NCBI RefSeq assembly: GCF_020447205.1
Contig: NZ_JAJAEL010000027.1
Location: 1-64,000 of the forward strand
Direction of reading: 5' to 3'
Length of the DNA stretch: 64,000 nt
From: Thalassolituus alkanivorans
GTDB taxonomy: Bacteria > Pseudomonadota > Gammaproteobacteria > Pseudomonadales > Oceanobacteraceae
Shown: positions 49,145-57,804 of the stretch, in pieces
How the letters are laid out: each line of letters opens with the position of its first letter
Position numbering within the stretch: position 1 is the stretch's first letter
Position numbers and translations under genes: made by a program
The notes under the pieces: model-generated
Databases searched by the model: none
What the model was told of the DNA's origin: nothing
Seen by the model: the letters and a program-made list of their open reading frames with translations, nothing else

Positions 49145-50119
49145 ATGCGTGAATTTCTGAATCCTGCGGCGGTGCTGTTTCTGGCGTCGGTTCTCTGGGG
49201 CAGTGCCTGGATACCGCTGAACGCTATTGAAAGCGCCGGAATCAGTCATTCATTACTGCTGCTAATGGCGTACAGTGTGGCCAGTGTTCTGACCACGGTG
49301 ATCCTGTGGCGTCAGTGGCACAGGGTACTGGCGCACTGGCAGCAGAATAAAGCGTTGTTAGCAGGAATATTTCTGGTCGGTGGTCTGGCCAATGCCAGTT
49401 TTTCGCTGGCGCTGCTGGAAGGCAATGTGGTGCGGGTGATGGTGCTGTTTTATCTGCTACCTGTGTGGAGCACCTTGCTTGGACGATTATTTCTGCATGA
49501 GACCGTCAGTGCCGGCAAAGCGCTGATGATTATACTGGCTTTGCTGGGGGTGGTGCTGGTTGCGGGTATTCAGCCGGGTAGCGACTGGCAGGCGGCTTTA
49601 CTGAAAACGCCCTGGGGAACAGGCGATACTCTGGGGCTGATTGCCGGCTTTACCTATGCAGCGAATAATATTTTATTCCGTAAAGGGCAGCAGGTTGCGC
49701 TGGTATTAAAAGCAGAAAGTATGTTGCTGGGAGCCGCATTTTTTATGTTGCTGAGCTGGCTTTGGCAGGCAGGTACAGTTAATGCCGATCAGCTGTTGCA
49801 GGTATCGGCAAGCGCCGTTTGGCTGGCCATGCTGTACGGTGCAACCTGGCTTCTGGCGGTGTCTTTCGGGTCGCAATGGGGAGTCAGTCATTTACCTGCC
49901 AGCCGCTCGTCGCTGATTATTATTATGGAACTGGTCACCGCGGTATTAACGGCCTGGTGGCTGGGAGAAGCGCAGTTGAGTGTATGGGGCTGGCTGGGTT
50001 GCATCTGTATTATGAGCGCAGCATTGCTGGACAGTATGAGTGCTGAGGTTAGTCCAGACGTAAAAACCTGGGCACCAGCATCAGGCCAACTCCGGTCATC
50101 ACCATGGCGTAGTGATTAG
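49145..50119 (+). CDS. EamA/RhaT family drug-metabolite transporter
   Basis: This is a ten-segment inner-membrane transporter of the EamA family (324 residues), probably an exporter of amino acids or other metabolites. The first repeat starts AAVLFLASVLWGSAWIPLNAIE, and the second half repeats the pattern (LIAGFTYAANNILFRKG). GGGGAG precedes the ATG at 49145. It is divergent from the guanidine operon. The last ~24 residues are non-hydrophobic, and their coding sequence overlaps the end of the small gene on the opposite strand by 71 bases. Confidence 0.9.
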   Translation: MREFLNPAAVLFLASVLWGSAWIPLNAIESAGISHSLLLLMAYSVASVLTTVILWRQWHRVLAHWQQNKALLAGIFLVGGLANASFSLALLEGNVVRVMVLFYLLPVWSTLLGRLFLHETVSAGKALMIILALLGVVLVAGIQPGSDWQAALLKTPWGTGDTLGLIAGFTYAANNILFRKGQQVALVLKAESMLLGAAFFMLLSWLWQAGTVNADQLLQVSASAVWLAMLYGATWLLAVSFGSQWGVSHLPASRSSLIIIMELVTAVLTAWWLGEAQLSVWGWLGCICIMSAALLDSMSAEVSPDVKTWAPASGQLRSSPWRSD

Positions 50120-50261
50120 ATACAAAGTAGGGGTAAATCATCAGGGCAACGCCGCTCCACAGTGCGATTTTATGGCTTTGGCGCTTACCGTAAATAAAAT
50201 AACCAAAACCGATGGAGCCAAAAATCAGCGATAAAAACAGCCCGGTTGTATCCGTTAACAT
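50049..50261 (-). CDS. small membrane protein, 70 residues
   Basis: This 70-residue protein has two hydrophobic segments separated by a basic loop (GLFLSLIFGSIGFGYFIYGKRQSHK, then ALWSGVALMIYPYFVSNHYAMVMTGVGLMLV) and resembles small uncharacterised membrane proteins common in gammaproteobacteria, whose function is unknown. I prefer the ATG at 50261 over an upstream start at 50357, which would run into the preceding gene. It follows the Cys-rich-tailed protein by 44 bases and converges with the EamA gene, overlapping its end. Confidence 0.78.
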   Translation of the reverse strand: MLTDTTGLFLSLIFGSIGFGYFIYGKRQSHKIALWSGVALMIYPYFVSNHYAMVMTGVGLMLVPRFLRLD

Positions 50262-50305
50262 GCTTGAATCCTTTGTTGTGATTGTGAGTGTTTGATCACT
50301 CTCGT

Positions 50306-51004
50306 TTAATCTCCTCCACAGCCGCTGCTGCAGCCACTGTCGGAGCCCGATGAGCAACTGCCGCTACAGCCGCCACTGCCGGAGCAACCGGAAGCGCAGC
50401 CAATATGGCTGGCACAGTAAGGCGTTGTGTCGTGTTGTGTTTTCTTGTTTGGGCCTGTTGCTGCCATCTGACAGTTGAGCTGGTAAAAAAATCCGTCGTC
50501 AATATTCAGCTGGGCATCAAGCGCAAACAGTAACGGCAGTTTGCTGGGCTGTTTGGCTGACAGCCATTCCCGGGCGCAGGCAATACGCCAGGCGCGTTTA
50601 ATGCCGTTGGCGGCGGTGGTTGGCGTGCTCATGGCTTCGGCCGGTGTGTGGTGCAGAAAACGGCCAAAAGCGGAACGGCAGAATTCCTGATATTTTCGGG
50701 TGAACAGAATAAATTCATGCCAGGCGAGGTCGACCACCTGCGAGGGCATGGCAACGGGTTTGCGTCCGGCGATATTACAGATCTGAAAATATTCACGTAA
50801 TCCGTCGATCACCAGCGCCAACTGAGCTTCGTCCAGATGGGGGTAGCGCTGTGCCACCTTGCGTTTTAAGGTGCCGGGAAAGGCATAATTCTGTATATGC
50901 CGGGCACGCAATTTAATGGCGATTTTACGCCATAGTTTCCAGCCCAGGCTGATAATAATAATGGCCAGAATAATGCTGAAGAGGTTGTTGAATATCCAGT
51001 TCAT
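50306..51004 (-). CDS. membrane-anchored protein with Cys/Gly/Ser-rich tail
   Basis: This 232-residue protein has one N-terminal membrane segment (NNLFSIILAIIIISLGWKLW), a soluble domain, and a tail from about residue 200 that is almost only Cys, Ser and Gly (GCSGSGGCSGSCSS and GCSSGCGG) with about eight Cys in 30 residues. The central VDLAWHEFILFTRKYQEFC block resembles the conserved region of glycine-rich domain-containing proteins (PF07173-like). Function is unknown; the tail could bind metal or be modified. It is followed by a small membrane protein gene, apparently in one transcript. Confidence 0.78.
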   Translation of the reverse strand: MNWIFNNLFSIILAIIIISLGWKLWRKIAIKLRARHIQNYAFPGTLKRKVAQRYPHLDEAQLALVIDGLREYFQICNIAGRKPVAMPSQVVDLAWHEFILFTRKYQEFCRSAFGRFLHHTPAEAMSTPTTAANGIKRAWRIACAREWLSAKQPSKLPLLFALDAQLNIDDGFFYQLNCQMAATGPNKKTQHDTTPYCASHIGCASGCSGSGGCSGSCSSGSDSGCSSGCGGD

Positions 51005-51158
51005 AAAGCGTCCTGCGTACAGCCTGAAAAGTTGGCTGAACTATGCCGGGGCTTCGGCCGCTGGTCAATGCTGACACTGCCTGATGGTTGGCTGTGTCAG
51101 CAACGCGCAGGATGGCGCAGGGGGCGGATTGCTGCTGAGCTGGTTACTGGTGGTTCGG

Positions 51159-51575
51159 TTACATTTTTTCAGCAAAAAACGCCATGATTTCAGCGGTTGT
51201 CATTTCCTGAGTTTCATTTGAAAAACAGTAGTAATCAGGCCGGGCATCACTGAAATATTGCATCACCATTTTCAACCCTTCCAGCTTTGGAAACAGGCCA
51301 ACGGGCATGTTGTATTCACCGCTTTCTTTTAATTTATAAAACAAGTGAGTGCCGCATTCGCTGCAGAATCCGCGAGATGCCCAGGCGGATGACTGGTACA
51401 TTTTCACATTGTCTTCGCCTTCGAATGTAACCTCTGTACCACACTGAACAGCAAAGAAAGGCGCGCCTCCCCAGGTGCGGCAGGATTGGCAGTGGCATAC
51501 CGTAAATTTAGGGTTGATATTGGTTGCGGTTATTTTTACTGCACCACAGAGGCAGCTGGTATGAGAAGCAGGCAT
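51159..51575 (-). CDS. GFA family protein (CENP-V/GFA domain)
   Basis: This 138-residue zinc protein of the GFA family has three Cys clusters: CLCGAVKIT at the N-terminus, CHCQSCRTWGG and CSECGTHLFYK. Originally the family was described as glutathione-dependent formaldehyde-activating, but the activity of most members is unknown. It appears to be a single-gene unit; no terminator is obvious in the 150 bases after it. Confidence 0.92.
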   Translation of the reverse strand: MPASHTSCLCGAVKITATNINPKFTVCHCQSCRTWGGAPFFAVQCGTEVTFEGEDNVKMYQSSAWASRGFCSECGTHLFYKLKESGEYNMPVGLFPKLEGLKMVMQYFSDARPDYYCFSNETQEMTTAEIMAFFAEKM

Positions 51576-51694
51576 ATTGCGGGAATCCGGATGGATAAAA
51601 ACAGCAGCATGCCAGATGGTTGCGGAAATGCCTACTCTGTTGCTGGCGGGGAAATATAAAAGCGTTTTTATTGCCCGTATTAACGGACAGAAAT

Positions 51695-51722
51695 AAAAAC
51701 GGGCCCTGATCAGGCCCGTTCT
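51695..51722 (-). terminator. terminator of the Old Yellow Enzyme gene
   Basis: On the minus strand ACGGGCC-TGATCA-GGCCCGT followed by TTTTTA lies about 20 bases after the stop of the gene at 51741. Confidence 0.88.
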
Positions 51723-51740
51723 GTGTTATCTGCGTGGTAT

Positions 51741-52868
51741 TTACACCAGCTGCATTAACGATTTTTTATCGTAGTCTTCCAGTTCGTCATAGCGGCCTGC
51801 TTTGACTTTCAGTACCCACTCAGGGTCCTGCAGCAGTGCACGGCCAACGGCCACCAGTTCAAACTCACCGGCCGCCATGCGCTGGCCAAGTTCATCGATG
51901 GAGGCGGTGGCAACACCGGAGGCGTCAACCATGTCGCGTTTGTCTTCATCAATAAAGCTGGCATTCAGGCCAACAGAACCGACGGTAATCACCGGCTTAC
52001 CGGTGATTTTTTTGGTCCAACCGGCCAGATTCAGGTCGGAACCTGCGAATTCTTTTTCCCAGAAACGGCGGGTTGAGCAATGGAAAATATCGACACCGGC
52101 TTCGATCAGTGGCTTGAGGAAAGCTTCCAGTTCTTCCGGGGTTTCACACAGACGGGCGCTGTAATCCTGCTGTTTCCACTGGGAGAAACGGAAAATAATC
52201 GGGAAATCCGGGCCAACACGGTCGCGGATGGCAGAGACAATTTCGCAGGCGAAACGGGTACGGGCAACCAGATCACCGCCGTATTCGTCAGTACGCTGGT
52301 TAGAGCCTTCCCAGAAGAACTGGTCGATTAAATAACCGTGGGCGCCGTGTACTTCCACCGCATCAAAGCCAATGCGTTTGGAATCTTCAGCCGCCTGAGC
52401 GAAGGCTTCAATCACTTCCTGAATATCTTCTTTGCTCATGGCTACGCCATTTTCTTTACCGGCTTTGACCAGACCGGACGGGCTGTAACCCGGTACTGAC
52501 GGATCAGGTTCCACGCCTTCTTTACGGATGGCGCCAACGTGCCACAGCTGTGGAGCGATTTTGCCGCCTTTGGCGTGTACTGCATCGACCACTTTTTTCC
52601 AGCCGGCCAGTGCGTCTTCACCATAAATAAAAGGAACACGCGGATAGCCGTTAGCGGCTTTATGGCCAACACAGGTGCCTTCGGTAATGATCAGACCCAC
52701 TTCATTTTCGGCGCGGCGGGCGTAGTAGGCGGCGACCAGCTCATTGGGAACGTTGCCCGGCGAGTAGGTGCGGGTCATCGGAGCCATAACAATACGGTTG
52801 CTCAGTTGCAGCGGGCCGAGGGTGATGGGTTCAAACAGGGCGCTGACGGCGCCGTGGACATTGCTCAT
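51741..52868 (-). CDS. NADH:flavin oxidoreductase, Old Yellow Enzyme family
   Basis: This FMN-dependent ene-reductase (375 residues) resembles NemA/OYE enzymes that reduce electrophilic alkenes, quinones and nitro compounds. Visible features are LFEPITLGPLQLSNRIVMAPMTRTYS at the start, QLWHVGA, the active-site EVHGAHGYLIDQFFW, and VGRALLQDPEWVLKVKAGR binding FMN phosphate. It is the second gene after a TetR-type regulator (63 bases), matching the nemR-nemA arrangement, with an operator ahead of both. Confidence 0.93.
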   Translation of the reverse strand: MSNVHGAVSALFEPITLGPLQLSNRIVMAPMTRTYSPGNVPNELVAAYYARRAENEVGLIITEGTCVGHKAANGYPRVPFIYGEDALAGWKKVVDAVHAKGGKIAPQLWHVGAIRKEGVEPDPSVPGYSPSGLVKAGKENGVAMSKEDIQEVIEAFAQAAEDSKRIGFDAVEVHGAHGYLIDQFFWEGSNQRTDEYGGDLVARTRFACEIVSAIRDRVGPDFPIIFRFSQWKQQDYSARLCETPEELEAFLKPLIEAGVDIFHCSTRRFWEKEFAGSDLNLAGWTKKITGKPVITVGSVGLNASFIDEDKRDMVDASGVATASIDELGQRMAAGEFELVAVGRALLQDPEWVLKVKAGRYDELEDYDKKSLMQLV

Positions 52869-52931
52869 ATCGGTATTCCTGTTGGCTGTTTTTTACTGTT
52901 TCGGAAATGGTTAAAAGGCTGTCGGAAATTG

Positions 52932-53555
52932 TTAAAGGGTTGTGCGTGATTGCGCCGCTTGTGCCTCCGGCAGCCATTGTTGCAGCAGCAGCGACATGCT
53001 CTGCTCAAAGTGTTCACGCCCTAACAGGCGGGCGTAATACAGCGCGCCTTTGCAGGCAAAAATAAATAATTGTGCCAGTTCCTGAGCATTGGCGGTGGCC
53101 GGAGCCTGCAGCTCGCCGTCTGCCAGCCCCTGGCTGAACACCGCAGCAACCCAATCCACTTCGAGCCGGCTTAGGTCACTCAGGCGTGCGCGCATGGCAT
53201 CCGGCAGTTGTGCCAGATCGCTGTGCAGGGCACTGAGCGGGCACTGTTTGTGTTCGTTAAAGGTATGTTTGGCGGCGGCGCGCAGATAACGCTGCAGTTT
53301 GTCCGGTGCATTTTGCCCATGCTGATCAAAGTGCGCGAAACCGTCACGCAGCCATTGTTCGGTCCAGTCACACAGTGCCAGGCCAAGGTCGGCTTTCTGT
53401 GCGAAGTGGTGATGCACGCTGGGTTTGCTGATGCCCAGTTCGCGCGCCAGATCCTGATAGCTGAAGCCGGTATAACCACGGCGGCAGAGCAGGTCAGCGC
53501 CAACATCAATCAGCTGCTGACGGGTCTGGCGGGCATTGGCAGATTTTGTGGTCAT
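52932..53555 (-). CDS. TetR/AcrR family regulator of the Old Yellow Enzyme gene
   Basis: The N-terminal ~50 residues form the TetR helix-turn-helix (RQQLIDVGADLLCRRGYTGFSYQDLARELGISKPSVHHHF). The ligand domain is helical and includes a Cys in HKQCPLSALHSDLAQLP, a region that often carries redox- or electrophile-sensing Cys in NemR-like proteins; sensing by this Cys is inferred. The length of 207 residues is normal. A near-perfect palindrome lies 42 bases ahead of its ATG, so it probably represses itself and the reductase. Confidence 0.93.
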   Translation of the reverse strand: MTTKSANARQTRQQLIDVGADLLCRRGYTGFSYQDLARELGISKPSVHHHFAQKADLGLALCDWTEQWLRDGFAHFDQHGQNAPDKLQRYLRAAAKHTFNEHKQCPLSALHSDLAQLPDAMRARLSDLSRLEVDWVAAVFSQGLADGELQAPATANAQELAQLFIFACKGALYYARLLGREHFEQSMSLLLQQWLPEAQAAQSRTTL

Positions 53556-53596
53556 TGCGGCATCGCTCTGGGCGTTTGTTGGTATCGACAGTGATT

Positions 53597-53620
53597 AGCC
53601 TACCTACTGGTAGGTAGGCT
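53597..53620. promoter_or_regulatory. palindromic operator upstream of the TetR gene
   Basis: Two perfect 11-base arms, AGCCTACCTAC and GTAGGTAGGCT, are separated by only TG. This is the expected shape for a TetR-dimer operator and sits between the TetR and Nudix genes, so it could control either. Confidence 0.85.
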
Positions 53621-53801
53621 TGCAGGAGGCATTTGTGCCAGAAGTCGGCAGATAGCCACTGCTTTTTGCAACGGTTCATGTTGCTGTCAGGTTTAAGCAG
53701 TTATAACTGGGGAAACGTGGGATGTGCGTGGCGCCGGTTTTGCTGCGTTTCGTTTCAGCATTTCATCGCAGCGTTACATTGATGTTTCAGGAGAAAACAG
53801 A

Positions 53802-54311
53802 ATGCCGGAATTTCGTTATTGCCCGCATTGTGCGGCTGAGTTGCAACCCGGGAAGGTGGATCAGCGACGGGTCTGCGTGCGGATTGGCTGTGGGTTTATC
53901 CACTGGAATAACCCGGTTCCGGTGGTTGCGGCAATTGTTCTGCACCGTCCGCAGCCAGAGACGCAAGAGCATGTACTGCTGGTGAATAATGTCGGTTGGC
54001 CGGAGGGGATGCTGGCGCTGGTCAGTGGTTTTGTGGAGTCTGGTGAAACGCCGGAGCAGGGTATTGTGCGCGAGATTAAAGAAGAGTTGGGGCTCAGCAG
54101 TACCGCCGTTCGTTTTCTGGGTCATTACCCCTTCGCTCAGGCCAACCAGCTGTTGCTGGTGTATGAGGTGCACGCCGAAGGGGAAATCGTGATGGATACC
54201 AGCGAGCTGGCTGCCTATAAGCACATTGCGATTAATAAGCTGAAGGCCTGGCCCATAGGCACAGGCCCTGCCGTTCAGGCATGGCTGGATCAGCAGAACA
54301 GCAACGCTTAG
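53802..54311 (+). CDS. Nudix hydrolase with N-terminal zinc ribbon
   Basis: This 169-residue protein has a zinc ribbon (CPHC ... VCVRIGCG, residues 7-32) followed by a Nudix domain with the full box GFVESGETPEQGIVREIKEELGL. Such proteins hydrolyse nucleoside diphosphate derivatives; the ribbon recalls NudC-type NADH pyrophosphatases, but the length is shorter and the SQPWPFPxS motif of NudC is not seen. GGAG lies before the ATG at 53802; an upstream start at 53724 would add 26 unconserved residues. Its last four bases overlap the end of the convergent SDR gene. Confidence 0.9.
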   Translation: MPEFRYCPHCAAELQPGKVDQRRVCVRIGCGFIHWNNPVPVVAAIVLHRPQPETQEHVLLVNNVGWPEGMLALVSGFVESGETPEQGIVREIKEELGLSSTAVRFLGHYPFAQANQLLLVYEVHAEGEIVMDTSELAAYKHIAINKLKAWPIGTGPAVQAWLDQQNSNA

Positions 54312-55090
54312 CGCGTTGCCGCTTCGCCGAAAATGGCCTGCAGCTGTCGCGGAATAAAGCGGATGCCAAACACCGAGGCTTTATACAGCAGCCCGGGGAC
54401 AACGCTGGCCCTGCCTTTTATCACGCCTTTCAGACCGGCGCGTGCGACTGAATCGCTGCTCATAATGGCGAGGGTGCGCAGGCCTTCAATCTTCTGTCCG
54501 GATACATCCATAAACTCGGTGGCCGTACCGCCGGGGCAGAGAGCGCTGATGTGAATTTTGTGCGGGCGCAGTTCCCGCGCCAGCGATTCGGCAAAGTTGA
54601 GTACATAGGCTTTGCTGCCGGCGTAGCTGGCAAACTGCGGGCCGGGTAAGAAGCCGAGCAGGGATGACACCAGCAGAATATGGCCGCCGCCGCGTTGTTT
54701 CATATCGGCGGCGTACAGCCAGGTCAGCTCGGTCAGGGTGGTGACCATCAGCTGAATCATCTGGCTGTGAACCGGCATCGGCACGTCCAGCAGATAGCCA
54801 TGCTGGGCAAAACCGGCGTTATTAATCAGCAGGTCGACGGGCAGCTGCAGTGTCTGGGTTTTATTAAACAGCTCTGTGGCCGAGCCGGGTTGAGCCAGAT
54901 CCTGGCTGATCACCTGCACGCGGATGCCGGCGCTGTGCTCCAGCTCCTGTTTTAACGCCAGTAATTTGTCTTCGCGTCGTGCCACCAGAATCAGATGGCA
55001 ACCGGCGGCGGCCAGCTGGCGGGCAAAGGATTCGCCAATGCCACTGGAGGCACCGGTAATCAGAGCGGTTTTGTTATGGAAGGTGCGCAT
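54308..55090 (-). CDS. short-chain dehydrogenase/reductase
   Basis: This classical SDR (260 residues) has the cofactor motif TGASSGIGESFARQL, the NNAG motif (LINNAGFAQHG), the catalytic Ser in LLVSSLLGFLPG and the YxxxK pair in YAGSKAYVLNFAESL. The substrate is unknown. The ATG at 55090 follows a GGAG and opens the Rossmann domain directly; an upstream ATG at 55195 is within the regulator's operator region and is unlikely. It is divergent from an ArsR-type regulator with two palindromes in the shared upstream region. Confidence 0.9.
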   Translation of the reverse strand: MRTFHNKTALITGASSGIGESFARQLAAAGCHLILVARREDKLLALKQELEHSAGIRVQVISQDLAQPGSATELFNKTQTLQLPVDLLINNAGFAQHGYLLDVPMPVHSQMIQLMVTTLTELTWLYAADMKQRGGGHILLVSSLLGFLPGPQFASYAGSKAYVLNFAESLARELRPHKIHISALCPGGTATEFMDVSGQKIEGLRTLAIMSSDSVARAGLKGVIKGRASVVPGLLYKASVFGIRFIPRQLQAIFGEAATR

Positions 55091-55141
55091 GGCAGAACTC
55101 CGTTGGCTGATACGGTTATTTTTGTTTTGCGGCTGTTTATA

Positions 55142-55197
55142 GTTTGACGATTGTCGAACTGACCGGATGCTAAGAAACAGTTTGATCATTGTCAAAG
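55142..55197. promoter_or_regulatory. two matched palindromic operators between the SDR and ArsR genes
   Basis: GTTTGACGATTGTCGAAC (55142-55159) and GTTTGATCATTGTCAAAG (55180-55197) are two copies of the same dyad, 38 bases apart, lying between divergent starts. They are the natural binding sites for the adjacent ArsR-family repressor. Confidence 0.75.
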
Positions 55198-55275
55198 TGT
55201 TATCCTGCCATCGTGTTAAAACGACGGAGGCTGAAGTACACTGCCGCCCACTTTCCGGATGTTCACAGTGAATCT

Positions 55276-55629
55276 ATGTGCCGACTGACCGATAAAGGGG
55301 TGAACCTGCTGGCCGATGCCTTTAAAGCACTGGCTCATCCCAACCGTTTGCAGATGTACCTGGAAGTTGTGCGTCATCATCAGGCGGAACAGCCCTTAAC
55401 AGAGCACAGCCGCACGGGCTTACCGGCCCCGGTAGCTGGCTGTGGTGTCGCCGACTTTATCAGCAAACTCAGCATTGGCGCGCCGACCGTCTCTCATCAT
55501 GTAAAAGCGCTGGTGGATGCAGGACTGATCCGGGTCGAAAAACAGGGCAAATATGTGTCCTGCTTTTTAAACGAAGATTTATACCGCGAGCTGGGCGATT
55601 TCTTTCGTCCGCTGTCGTCGCAGGAGTAA
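55276..55629 (+). CDS. ArsR/SmtB family winged-helix regulator
   Basis: This 117-residue DNA-binding protein has an ADAFKALAHPNRLQMYLEVVR start and the winged-helix segment KLSIGAPTVSHHVKALVDAGLIRVEKQGKYVSCFLN. An unusual ~25-residue insert (HHQAEQPLTEHSRTGLPAPVAGCG) separates the first helices from the recognition part, with one Cys. It is not a standard metal-site family member, so the ligand is unknown. The start at 55276 is chosen since the upstream 29 codons cover operator DNA. It is followed after two bases by a DUF3087 gene. Confidence 0.85.
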   Translation: MCRLTDKGVNLLADAFKALAHPNRLQMYLEVVRHHQAEQPLTEHSRTGLPAPVAGCGVADFISKLSIGAPTVSHHVKALVDAGLIRVEKQGKYVSCFLNEDLYRELGDFFRPLSSQE

Positions 55630-55631
55630 GC

Positions 55632-56135
55632 ATGAAACTTGAGAATATTGATAAGGCCCGCTTTAAAAAACATCTGAACCGTTTTCAGGCGGCACTGGTC
55701 GCGACGCTGCTGGTTCTGTCGCTGGGGTTTTCAACGTTATATATCGCCCTGTGGGGCGGTGCAGAGTCCAATTTCTGGCTCAATGCGGCGGGTGTGGCAA
55801 CCGCCGCCATCGTGATTGCGGTGCTGATTAACCGCTTTAAAGATCATCCGGCACTGACTGAAGTGATGTACGTCTGGCGCCTGAAGCAGGCGCTGAACCG
55901 GATTTACCGGGCCAGTGCAAAGCTGAATGCGGCGCTGGAGGCTGATAACCCGCTGGCGGTGACCATCCAGTACTATTTCCTGCACGGTTCAAAGCATCTG
56001 CACCAGCTGGAAGACAACACGCTGACCATGGATGAACTGAACACTCAGATTGCCCAGCTGGAGAAGCAGATTGAGCGACTGGGACTGACGCCGAGCGTGG
56101 ATGATTACCGCCCGGAGCTGCTTGAGCAGCTGTAG
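55632..56135 (+). CDS. DUF3087 family protein
   Basis: This 167-residue protein has two hydrophobic segments (about residues 20-41 and 48-66) and a C-terminal helical, Leu-rich region (MDELNTQIAQLEKQIERLGL) likely to be a coiled coil. The pattern fits DUF3087, a family of unknown function in gammaproteobacteria. It lies two bases after the ArsR-type gene, and so may be co-regulated with the divergent SDR. Confidence 0.8.
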   Translation: MKLENIDKARFKKHLNRFQAALVATLLVLSLGFSTLYIALWGGAESNFWLNAAGVATAAIVIAVLINRFKDHPALTEVMYVWRLKQALNRIYRASAKLNAALEADNPLAVTIQYYFLHGSKHLHQLEDNTLTMDELNTQIAQLEKQIERLGLTPSVDDYRPELLEQL

Positions 56136-56255
56136 CCGGCCGTTGTCGGTAAACAGGCCGCAGGCAAGATGCAGCGGCGGCCTTAACCATGTAAACTACG
56201 CGCATTTTTTACACACCCCTTTTCATACCTTTGGAAGACACGCAGGCTTTCGCCC

Positions 56256-57662
56256 ATGATGAAATACATTTCTACCCGCGGTAATGCGCCGGAACTGACC
56301 TTTGAAGACGTACTGCTGACCGGCCTGGCCACCGACGGCGGCTTATATGTGCCGAAAGACGTACCGCAATTCTCCCTCGAAGAGATCGAATCCTGGCGTG
56401 ACCTGCCGTACACCGAACTGGCACACAAGGTGATTTACCCGTTCGTGGAAGGCTGTGTGGATTCCGCCGCATTACAGAAAATGCTGAATGAGGTGTATTC
56501 AGGCTTCGGTCATAAAGCGGTTGCTCCGCTGCAGCAGATTGACCACAACGAATACGTACTGGAACTGTTCCACGGCCCGACGCTGGCATTCAAAGACTTT
56601 GCTCTGCAATTGCTGGGTCGCCTGCTGGATTACGTGCTGGAACGCCGCCACGAGAAAGTGGTGATCATGGGGGCCACCTCTGGCGATACCGGTTCTGCTG
56701 CGATTGAAGGCACCAAAGCCTGTCGTAACGTCGACATCTTTATTCTGCACCCGCACGGCAAGGTGTCTGAAGTTCAGCGTCGCCAGATGACCACGGTTAA
56801 AGGTGACAACATCTTCAATATCGCCATCGAAGGTAACTTCGATCAGGCGCAGGACATGGTTAAAGCCAGCTTTGGCGACCAGCAGTTCCTGCGTGGTGAG
56901 CGCAAACTGGTAGCCGTAAACAGCATCAACTGGGCGCGCATCATGGCGCAGATCGTTTACTACTTCTATTCCGCACTGAACCTGGGTGGCCCGCTGCGTC
57001 CGATGGCGTATTCCGTTCCAACCGGTAACTTCGGTGATATTTTCGCCGGTTACATGGCGAAGAAAATGGGCCTGCCGGTTGAACAGCTGATCATCGCCAC
57101 CAACAGCAACGATGTTCTGCATCGTCTGATGAGCAAGAATCAGTACGAAGTACATCCGCTGCAGCACACCATCACGCCGTCGATGGATATCGCGGTATCC
57201 AGCAACTTTGAGCGTCTGCTGTTCGATCTGTATGACCGTGACGGTGCCAAACTGGCTGATCTGATGGCACGCATGAACGCCAAAAAAGATGTGGTGTCTC
57301 TGGACGAAGATAAGCTGGCCAAAGCCCGTGAACTGTTCGACAGCTATGCAGTCAGTGAAGATATGACTGTCGCCACTATGCAGGAAGTCTTCGGTGAAAC
57401 CGGATATCTGCTTGATCCGCACACCGCCATCGGCGTGAAAGCTGCGCGCGAGTGCCGTCGTAACCAGAACATTCCGATGATCACTCTGGGAACTGCGCAT
57501 CCGGTTAAGTTTGAAGAAGCGGTACTGCGTGCCGGTTTCGATATGCCAAAACTGCCGCATCACCTGACCGATCTGATGGAACGTGAAGAGCGCCTGAATG
57601 TGCTGCCTGCTGATCTGGCAACGGTACAAAGCTTTATCGCAAAAAACACCTTTAAGGACTGA
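56256..57662 (+). CDS. thrC: threonine synthase
   Basis: Threonine synthase converts O-phosphohomoserine to threonine with PLP. The 468-residue length matches the longer proteobacterial (class II) form. The PLP lysine is in FHGPTLAFKDFALQLLG near residue 113; ATSGDTGSAAIEG and PTGNFGDIFAGYMAKKMGLP bind the substrate and PLP phosphate. hom, which often precedes it, is not present here. An intrinsic terminator follows. Confidence 0.97.
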   Translation: MMKYISTRGNAPELTFEDVLLTGLATDGGLYVPKDVPQFSLEEIESWRDLPYTELAHKVIYPFVEGCVDSAALQKMLNEVYSGFGHKAVAPLQQIDHNEYVLELFHGPTLAFKDFALQLLGRLLDYVLERRHEKVVIMGATSGDTGSAAIEGTKACRNVDIFILHPHGKVSEVQRRQMTTVKGDNIFNIAIEGNFDQAQDMVKASFGDQQFLRGERKLVAVNSINWARIMAQIVYYFYSALNLGGPLRPMAYSVPTGNFGDIFAGYMAKKMGLPVEQLIIATNSNDVLHRLMSKNQYEVHPLQHTITPSMDIAVSSNFERLLFDLYDRDGAKLADLMARMNAKKDVVSLDEDKLAKARELFDSYAVSEDMTVATMQEVFGETGYLLDPHTAIGVKAARECRRNQNIPMITLGTAHPVKFEEAVLRAGFDMPKLPHHLTDLMEREERLNVLPADLATVQSFIAKNTFKD

Positions 57663-57683
57663 TACCTTAAACGGTGCTGCTGA

Positions 57684-57707
57684 AGGCCACTCTTGAGTGG
57701 CCTTTTT
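57684..57707 (+). terminator. thrC terminator
   Basis: AGGCCACT-CTTG-AGTGGCCT followed by a T run lies 21 bases after the thrC stop. Confidence 0.92.
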
Positions 57708-57804
57708 TATGTCTGGCATTCCTGTACAGGGGCACAATTGGTCTATTCTTTGAGACAAAGGTTTGGATTGTCCTGCCGGAAATACCGTCTGAACAGGTAT
57801 TGAT

